From: Pseudalkalibacillus sp051842935
GTDB taxonomy: Bacteria > Bacillota > Bacilli > Bacillales > Fictibacillaceae
Reading direction: 5' to 3'
NCBI RefSeq assembly: GCF_051842935.1
Contig: NZ_JBPXRR010000001.1
Span: 2,604,001-2,668,000, forward strand
Length of the DNA: 64,000 nucleotides
A program made the position numbers and the translations under genes. The number at the start of each line of letters is the position of its first letter. The first letter of the stretch is position 1. This document shows, in pieces, positions 58,968 through 64,000 of this stretch. The notes beneath the pieces were generated by a model. It saw only the letters and a program-made list of their open reading frames with translations. It ran no database searches and was not told the DNA's origin.

Positions 58968-59222
58968 TTACTCTGCGGTGGTTACAAAGTGTTCCAATGC
59001 ATTGAGTGCTTCTTTTTCATCTTTACCATCTGTGACGATTGTGACCGTCGAACCAGAAGCAACTGCTAAGCTCATGATTCCCATAATGCTTTTTGCGTTC
59101 ACCTTTTTCCCGTCTTTCTCCAAAAACACATCTGAAGAAAATCGGTTTGCTTCTTGAACAAATAATGCTGCTGGTCGAGCCTGTAATCCGGTTTTCAACT
59201 CAACCCTCAATTCCTTTTCCAT
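58968..59222 (-). CDS. crh: HPr-like catabolite repression protein Crh
   Basis: The 84-residue HPr-like protein has Gln in place of the catalytic His15, in KTGLQARPAALFVQEAN, so it cannot take part in sugar phosphotransfer. It keeps the regulatory Ser46 in NAKSIMGIMSLA, which HPr kinase phosphorylates to make it a CcpA co-repressor. This is the exact Crh signature. It follows whiA as in B. subtilis. Start is ATG at 59222 or GTG at 59225; GGAGG fits the GTG slightly better. Confidence 0.95.
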   Translation of the reverse strand: MEKELRVELKTGLQARPAALFVQEANRFSSDVFLEKDGKKVNAKSIMGIMSLAVASGSTVTIVTDGKDEKEALNALEHFVTTAE

Positions 59223-59344
59223 CACTGGTCCATTCCTCCTTGTACATTCCCTGTTTATAATATATATATCGCTTACCACGAATTAATGTGAAGTTCTTAA
59301 CAATTTGTAAAATGTAAGCGTTCTCGTATGATCTTGAAAGAAAA

Positions 59345-59373
59345 ACGTCTGAGGTTACATTTGACCCAGACGT
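59345..59373 (-). terminator. terminator overlapping the whiA 3' end
   Basis: ACGTCTGGGTC and its complement in CTCAGACGT form a stem, followed on the minus strand by TTTTTCTTT. Its 5' arm lies inside the last codons of whiA. Confidence 0.7.
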
Positions 59374-60290
59374 ATTTTGTTCGCCAATTCATCGAGCTTT
59401 CGCAATCGGTGATTGATCCCTGATTTGCTGATCGGTCCTGTAGAGACGAGGTCTCCCAGTTCTTTCAACGAAACATCCTGGTACTTCACACGCAGTTCGG
59501 CGATTTCCCGAAGCTTATCAGGTAACGTTTCAAGACCGACTTCCCGTTCGATCAGCTTGATGTTTTCAACCTGTCTCATGGATGCACCGACGGTCTTGTT
59601 CAAGTTCGCCGTTTCACAATTCACGAGACGATTGACGGAATTCCGCATATCTTTCATGATCCGGACGTCTTCGAATTGTAAGAGTGCATTATGCGCACCG
59701 ATCAACGTCAGAAATTCCGAGATCTTTTCTCCTTCTTTCATGTAGATGATAAATCCTTTTTTCCGCTCTAACATTTTTGCATTTAGTCCAAAAGAATTAA
59801 TCAAGTTCAGAAGAGATTGTGAATGTTCTTCATACATGGAGAAGATTTCGAGATGGTAGGCAGATTCAGGATGGTTCAATGATCCCCCTGCCAGGAAAGC
59901 CCCTCTCAAATAAGATCGTTTACAACAACTTTTCTTCGTAATGGACGTGGAAACATCCCGTTTGAAAGAAAAGGTATCATCGATGATGTCCAGTTCACGC
60001 AGTAACGTTCTGGAATCTTGCTTGATGCGCACGATATAGACGTTGTTTTTCTTTAATCTCATCTTTTTACGTACGAGTAATTCCGCTGGGTAACTGTATA
60101 GTTGCTTGATCAATGTGTAGATGCGTCGTGCAATCGCTGCATTCTCTGTCGGAATATCCAATATGATCTCCCGGTTGGCAAGCGATATCGACCCATTCAT
60201 CCGAATCAGTGCAGAAAGCTCTGCTTTTGAGCAACAGCTCTTCAGCTCCAGCTTGGTCAGTTCTTTTTTCGTATCGGATGCAAACGACAC
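59355..60290 (-). CDS. whiA: DNA-binding protein WhiA
   Basis: The 311-residue protein has an N-terminal domain with the homing-endonuclease (LAGLIDADG-like) fold that has lost the catalytic residues, visible as YLRGAFLAGGSLNHPESAYHLE (about 126-148), and a C-terminal helix-turn-helix (about 250-305: LPDKLREIAELRVKYQDVSLKELGDL). In Bacillus it affects chromosome segregation and cell division. GTG at 60290 starts VSFASDTKKEL and has GAGGGGG 8 nt upstream; the longer frame is not conserved. Confidence 0.95.
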   Translation of the reverse strand: MSFASDTKKELTKLELKSCCSKAELSALIRMNGSISLANREIILDIPTENAAIARRIYTLIKQLYSYPAELLVRKKMRLKKNNVYIVRIKQDSRTLLRELDIIDDTFSFKRDVSTSITKKSCCKRSYLRGAFLAGGSLNHPESAYHLEIFSMYEEHSQSLLNLINSFGLNAKMLERKKGFIIYMKEGEKISEFLTLIGAHNALLQFEDVRIMKDMRNSVNRLVNCETANLNKTVGASMRQVENIKLIEREVGLETLPDKLREIAELRVKYQDVSLKELGDLVSTGPISKSGINHRLRKLDELANKIRLGQM

Positions 60291-60325
60291 TACTGACACC
60301 CCCTCACCCATTCTTGCATCGGGGT

Positions 60326-61279
60326 TTATTGAGATACTAGTTCTAGAATGATCTCTGAAACACGTTTTGCATCGTGTCGAATTAAAGAATCATTATATTG
60401 AATTATTTTATCACTTATGACTTCAAACCCAAAGGATTTCAACCTCGTCTCATCATATATGACCGGTTCTCCACCTTCAGTGGCGTATTTCTCCAATAAA
60501 TCAGGTGATACATTCTCATTATTGACAATAATCGTATCAATTATCTGTAGACCGGTATGAGCGACAAGTATGTTTACATGATCCGATGCGGTAAAATGAT
60601 CCGTCTCACCCGGTTGAGTCATGACATTACACAAGTAGACCTTCTTTGCCGAGGACTTCTTGATCTCTTCAGCAATCCCTGGAACTAGAAGACTCGGTAG
60701 GATACTAGTGTAAAGGCTCCCTGGGCCGATGACGACCATATCTGCATCCCGGATGGCACGTAAACTTTCATCGAGCGGTTTGACCGTATCCGGCGTCAAG
60801 AAGACGCGAACGATTTTTTTACCCGTATGCGGGATTTTTGATTCACCTGATACGATGGATCCGTCATTGAACTGCGCATTCAAGACCACCCTGTGATCGG
60901 ATGCAGGCAGTACTTTTCCCCGTACATTCAAAACTTTAGACAACTCACGTATTCCTGTTACGAAATTACCTGTGATGTCAGACATTGCAGCCAATAATAG
61001 ATTGCCGAGAGAGTGACCGGACAATCCATTTCCATTTGTGAATCGGTGTTGGAACAGTTGTTCAACGAGCGGTTCGACTTCAGAAAGAGCAGCCAAAACG
61101 TTTCGGATATCCCCAGGTGGAATGATATCGAGCTCTTCTCTCAGCCTTCCAGAACTTCCGCCATCATCTGCCACAGTCACGACGGCCGTGATATCGACCG
61201 GGAACTTCTTCAATCCCCGTAACAGTACAGATAGTCCTGTTCCTCCGCCAAAGACGACGATCTTAGGCTTTCGATTCAA
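60326..61279 (-). CDS. yvcK: YvcK/GlmR family gluconeogenesis and cell-wall factor
   Basis: The protein of about 317 residues binds UDP-sugars, and in B. subtilis stimulates GlmS and is needed on gluconeogenic carbon sources. Signatures are IVVFGGGTGLSVLLRGLKK, TVADDGGSSGRLREEL, PPGDIRNVLAALS, LSGHSLGNLLLAAMSD and VIGPGSLYTSILPSLLVPGI. The start is uncertain: TTG at 61279, overlapping rapZ by 17 nt, fits the family N-terminus; TTG at 61309 is the alternative. Translation is probably coupled to rapZ. Confidence 0.93.
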   Translation of the reverse strand: MNRKPKIVVFGGGTGLSVLLRGLKKFPVDITAVVTVADDGGSSGRLREELDIIPPGDIRNVLAALSEVEPLVEQLFQHRFTNGNGLSGHSLGNLLLAAMSDITGNFVTGIRELSKVLNVRGKVLPASDHRVVLNAQFNDGSIVSGESKIPHTGKKIVRVFLTPDTVKPLDESLRAIRDADMVVIGPGSLYTSILPSLLVPGIAEEIKKSSAKKVYLCNVMTQPGETDHFTASDHVNILVAHTGLQIIDTIIVNNENVSPDLLEKYATEGGEPVIYDETRLKSFGFEVISDKIIQYNDSLIRHDAKRVSEIILELVSQ

Positions 61280-62174
61280 TTTCCGGTTTCCGACTCTTAT
61301 CTTTTTCAATATCGCGATGGCTGCTATGGACGCGATAGTCTTTGCTCAAATATTCTCTCAGGTGTTCTGCAAGCGTGACAGAACGATGTTTACCACCCGT
61401 ACAACCGACAGCGATGACGAGTTGGCTTTTCCCTTCCCGTTTGTAGTGCGGGATGATGAAATCGAGTAAGCCCGTCAGCTTTTCGATGAACTTCTGGGTT
61501 TCAGACCATTTCAGGACGTATGATGACACTTCCTCTTCCAGGCCTGTTTTCGGTCGCATATGTTCGATGTAATGAGGATTCGGCAGGAATCGTACATCGA
61601 ATACGAGGTCTGCATCAATCGGCATTCCGTATTTGAAACCGAAGGAAAGAACATTCACTGTAAAAGGATGAGACTCATTGACAGAGTATCTTTCAATGAT
61701 ATTCTCACGCAGTTCTTTCGGTTTCATGTTGGTCGTATCGAGAATCTTTTGCGCTCTGCCTTTCAGCTCTTCCAGTAGTTCACGCTCATTCTTAATCCCT
61801 TCAAGCGGCAATCCGTTCGGTGCAAGCGGATGGGAACGGCGTGTTTCTTTATATCGTTGGACCAGCTTGGAATCCTGTGCATCCAAGAAAAGGATCTGTG
61901 GTTTGATTTGATCGTTATTGGACATTTCATCGATTGTAGCAAACAATTGATCGAAGAACTCGCGACCACGTAAGTCCATGACAAGAGCGACCTTGTTTAG
62001 TTTCCCGGTTGAACCATCCATCAACTCAACGAATTTCGGTAAAAGAGCAGGCGGAAGATTATCGACACAAAAATAGCCCAAGTCTTCAAAGCTTTGCATC
62101 GCGACCGTTTTACCTGCACCTGACATACCAGTGATGATGACCATGCGAAATTCATGTTGTTCTTGTTGTTTCAT
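61263..62174 (-). CDS. rapZ: RNase adapter RapZ / nucleotide-binding protein YvcJ
   Basis: The 303-residue P-loop protein has Walker A ITGMSGAGKTVAMQ (about 14-27), FCVDNLPPALLPKF, and a C-terminal sugar-phosphate-binding domain with VAVGCTGGKHRSV (about 253-265). In E. coli RapZ it directs GlmZ decay; in Bacillus YvcJ affects competence and is a GTP/ATPase. It lies in the conserved trxB-nudix-rapZ-yvcK-whiA-crh cluster. Confidence 0.95.
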   Translation of the reverse strand: MKQQEQHEFRMVIITGMSGAGKTVAMQSFEDLGYFCVDNLPPALLPKFVELMDGSTGKLNKVALVMDLRGREFFDQLFATIDEMSNNDQIKPQILFLDAQDSKLVQRYKETRRSHPLAPNGLPLEGIKNERELLEELKGRAQKILDTTNMKPKELRENIIERYSVNESHPFTVNVLSFGFKYGMPIDADLVFDVRFLPNPHYIEHMRPKTGLEEEVSSYVLKWSETQKFIEKLTGLLDFIIPHYKREGKSQLVIAVGCTGGKHRSVTLAEHLREYLSKDYRVHSSHRDIEKDKSRKPEIESKA

Positions 62175-62265
62175 GGGTAAACCCGCCTTTCATAGGATCG
62201 TCTTCAGTGTATCGGAAATCAGTCCTCTTTTTACGCAGGAACTGATTCATTGTAAAAGTATCAGC

Positions 62266-62724
62266 TTAAGATGGATCCAATCGATAACTGAGAAGCTTGA
62301 AATCCGGTGTATACGTAAACGTACCGATGATCATGCCGTTTCCAGTCATCATGTAATCCAAAATATGATAGTCTCCCGGTGCCATCGGTAAATCAGAAAC
62401 TTCATCCTTCGGCTTCCAGGCGAGTTTCCCTTCCTCTGACTCCGAAAGTACTTCTCCTTCAAAATCCGTTGCATAGAAGGTGAACATCATCCATTCTTGG
62501 ACGATTTGATCTCCCTCTTTTATGATGAAATTGAAGACCCCTTTCAATTTCGGGTTCTTCAAGTACAATCCTGTTTCTTCACGGTACTCGCGAATGACTG
62601 CATCTTTAATCGTCTCTTCAGACTCCATTTTTCCGCCTGGTGCTACCCACCATCCACGTCGTGGCTTTTGCAGCACTAAGATTTGATCATCCTTTTCGAG
62701 TACACAATTGGCGACTCGTTGCAC
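62266..62724 (-). CDS. NUDIX hydrolase, MutT-like (YvcI)
   Basis: The protein of about 152 residues has the Nudix box GGKMESEETIKDAVIREYREETGL (about 31-54), matching the 8-oxo-dGTP diphosphatase-like group. In Bacillus the orthologous yvcI sits at the same place between trxB and rapZ. The GTG at 62724 has GAGG 8 nt upstream; another GTG at 62733 overlaps that site. The Tyr-rich C-terminus shows no further motif. Confidence 0.88.
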   Translation of the reverse strand: MQRVANCVLEKDDQILVLQKPRRGWWVAPGGKMESEETIKDAVIREYREETGLYLKNPKLKGVFNFIIKEGDQIVQEWMMFTFYATDFEGEVLSESEEGKLAWKPKDEVSDLPMAPGDYHILDYMMTGNGMIIGTFTYTPDFKLLSYRLDPS

Positions 62725-62815
62725 TTCACTCACCTCTTTCTATCATTATACTACATCCTATGTTCCTACGCTTACCGTTAATTTCTTATAGTTTGTGTAA
62801 ACTGGGGGTCATCTT

Positions 62816-62858
62816 AAACAAACGTTTGATTGATTCCACTCAAACAAACGTTTGTTTG
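62816..62858. promoter_or_regulatory. two CAAACGTTTG palindromes (putative TetR-type operators)
   Basis: CAAACAAACGTTTGTTTG at 62841-62858 is a perfect 18-bp palindrome. A second site, AAACAAACGTTTGATT, lies at 62816-62831; the cores CAAACGTTTG are 26 bp apart centre to centre. The spacing and shape suit paired repressor binding, but no regulator gene is near. They lie in the 430-bp gap between trxB and the nudix gene. Confidence 0.5.
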
Positions 62859-62937
62859 ACAGATGACATTGTTGAAAAGTCCTGAATCCTTCCCCAAAGT
62901 TACGGTTCTGCTCATTTTTGGGAAGGATAGACTTCGT

Positions 62938-62998
62938 GGTACCAGGTACCGACCAAAAGTTCCCTCACCACAAGGGTTCTAAAGTGGTACCTGGCACT
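62938..62998. repeat. intergenic TGCCAGGTACC-type repeat, one unit
   Basis: Left arm GGTACCAGGTACCGAC, internal CACCACAAGGGTTC, right arm AGTGGTACCTGGCACTG. It lies between trxB and the nudix gene. Confidence 0.8.
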
Positions 62999-63021
62999 GT
63001 TAAAAATGCGCAAAAAAAGAG

Positions 63022-63043
63022 CACGGAACGTTTGTCCCGTGCA
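63022..63043 (-). terminator. terminator of trxB
   Basis: GCACGGGA and TCCGTGC-type arms pair around CAAACG on the minus strand and are followed by seven T residues, about 110 bp after the trxB stop. Confidence 0.8.
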
Positions 63044-63154
63044 CAAAATAAGAAATTTATTAAAAGGGGGTCAATTTCTTAATTATATACTACCCCACCA
63101 ATGTTTCACGGCTGTTACAATCGGATTAAAACAGAATTACGAATCATTTAGATT

Positions 63155-64000
63155 TTATGAAGAGACGCTCAACTTCTCCATCAACGACTCAACATAGTGC
63201 TGAGCACTTTGTGCAGCGATACTGCCGTCACCTGTTGCCGTCACGATCTGACGGAGCGTTTTTTCTCGAATGTCTCCTGCAGCGAAGATGCCAGGAATTT
63301 TCGTTTCCATCTCTGAGTTCGTTTCTACATAGCCGTTTTCATTTGTGATGCCAAGATCTTTGACCGCTGCATTCAATGGAATCATACCGATGTAGATGAA
63401 TACACCGTCTGTCTTGAATTCACGCTCTTCACCGTCTTCTGTGCTGACAAGCGTCACACTTCCGACTTTGTTGTTTTCAGCGTTGATTTCTTTTACCGTA
63501 TGGTTCCAGATGAAGTCGATCTTGTCATTATCAAACGCACGGTTTTGCAAGATTTTTTGCGCACGCAATTGATCACGACGGTGAACAATCGTCACTTTAG
63601 ATGCGAAACGAGTCAAGTACACGCCTTCCTCGACAGCAGAGTCTCCTCCACCGACGACGACAAGCTCTTTCCCTTTAAAGAATGCACCGTCACAGACTGC
63701 ACAGTAGGATACACCGCGACCGCTCAATTCTTTCTCTCCAGGAATGCCTAGCTTCTTGTATTCTGCACCCGTACCAATAATGATGGAGCGAGCCTTGTAT
63801 TCTTTACCGCCGCCTGCGATGACTGTCTTATATTCTTCCCCATCAACGATCTCTTTTACGTCACCATAAGCGTATTCAGCACCGAATTTCTTCGCGTGTT
63901 CGAACATTTTGTTGGAAAGATCCGGTCCAAGGATATGGTCATATCCTGGATAGTTCTCCACATCTTCTGTGTTCGCCATTTGCCCGCCTGGAATTCCGCG
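63155..64000 (-). CDS. trxB: thioredoxin reductase, 5' end beyond the window
   Basis: The last 281 codons of the flavoprotein are present; the frame stays open to base 64000 (RGIPGGQMANTEDVENYPG at the edge). It shows the redox motif YCAVCDGAFF, the NADPH-binding GGGDSAVEEGVYL, and the FAD motif GIFAAGDIRE. It reduces thioredoxin with NADPH. About 35 N-terminal residues, including the GxGxxG motif, lie outside. It precedes the nudix-rapZ-yvcK-whiA-crh cluster. Confidence 0.96.
   Translation of the reverse strand, partial: RGIPGGQMANTEDVENYPGYDHILGPDLSNKMFEHAKKFGAEYAYGDVKEIVDGEEYKTVIAGGGKEYKARSIIIGTGAEYKKLGIPGEKELSGRGVSYCAVCDGAFFKGKELVVVGGGDSAVEEGVYLTRFASKVTIVHRRDQLRAQKILQNRAFDNDKIDFIWNHTVKEINAENNKVGSVTLVSTEDGEEREFKTDGVFIYIGMIPLNAAVKDLGITNENGYVETNSEMETKIPGIFAAGDIREKTLRQIVTATGDGSIAAQSAQHYVESLMEKLSVSS

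Noticed and set aside
59355..60290. A second active homing endonuclease
   Set aside because: The LAGLIDADG-like region here is the inactive N-terminal fold of WhiA, in its conserved cluster.

Overview
The window looks like the chromosome of an endospore-forming, low-to-mid GC member of the Bacillaceae, probably a moderate halophile of the Halobacillus/Pontibacillus/Virgibacillus kind. The reasons are a small acid-soluble spore protein (sspH), the cggR-gapA-pgk-tpiA-gpmI-eno operon, the secG-esterase-rnr-smpB-ssrA cluster and the trxB-nudix-rapZ-yvcK-whiA-crh cluster, all in Bacillus order, plus strong GGAGG ribosome binding sites, frequent TTG/GTG starts, and a carnitine-to-glycine-betaine pathway. 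The genus is inference.

Layout. 1-506 is gene-free and holds two operator-like palindromes. 0.5-11.6 kb carries stress and repair genes: Ohr, a Nif3-like protein, an O-antigen-ligase-like membrane protein, a CAP-domain lipoprotein, a DEAD-box helicase, a TetR-OsmC operon facing a FrnE-type DsbA gene with a shared palindrome, and an adaA-adaB-alkA alkylation-repair operon. 11.7-18.2 kb carries a secreted lipase with an attenuator-like leader, a nuclease, two tandem subtilases without signal peptides and a POT peptide transporter. 18.4-26.9 kb is accessory: sspH, a CPBP protease, nudix, 2H-phosphoesterase and phospholipase-like genes, an ECF sigma/anti-sigma pair and a class 3 lipase. 27-30.1 kb encodes carnitine degradation with a divergent TetR regulator.

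30.2-32 kb is the most striking region. The tmRNA gene ssrA (minus strand) is split in its T-loop by a compact 272-nt group I intron. A LAGLIDADG homing endonuclease gene lies just outside the gene, on the opposite strand, behind a palindrome that fits the Bacillus LexA (SOS) box. If the intron does not splice, the tRNA-like domain of tmRNA cannot form, so trans-translation here depends on ribozyme activity.

32-36.5 kb holds rnr, two esterases and secG. 36.6-49.3 kb holds uvsE, the glycolytic operon with a recognisable CggR operator, sigL and an LCP-family protein. 49.4-57.6 kb holds a formate dehydrogenase, clpP with a CtsR box, and a long phenylalanine hydroxylase behind a T-box whose specifier reads as UAC (Tyr). 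57.7-64 kb holds a NERD protein, a 53-bp tandem repeat, and the crh-whiA-yvcK-rapZ cluster running to trxB, which is cut by the window edge.

Several repeat families are scattered between genes: about 60-bp units with TGCCAGGTACC-type ends at six loci, two arrays of 21-bp units (upstream of pgk and near 16.6 kb), and two longer Bacillaceae-type intergenic elements. No complete prophage, insertion sequence, CRISPR array, rRNA or ordinary tRNA was seen.
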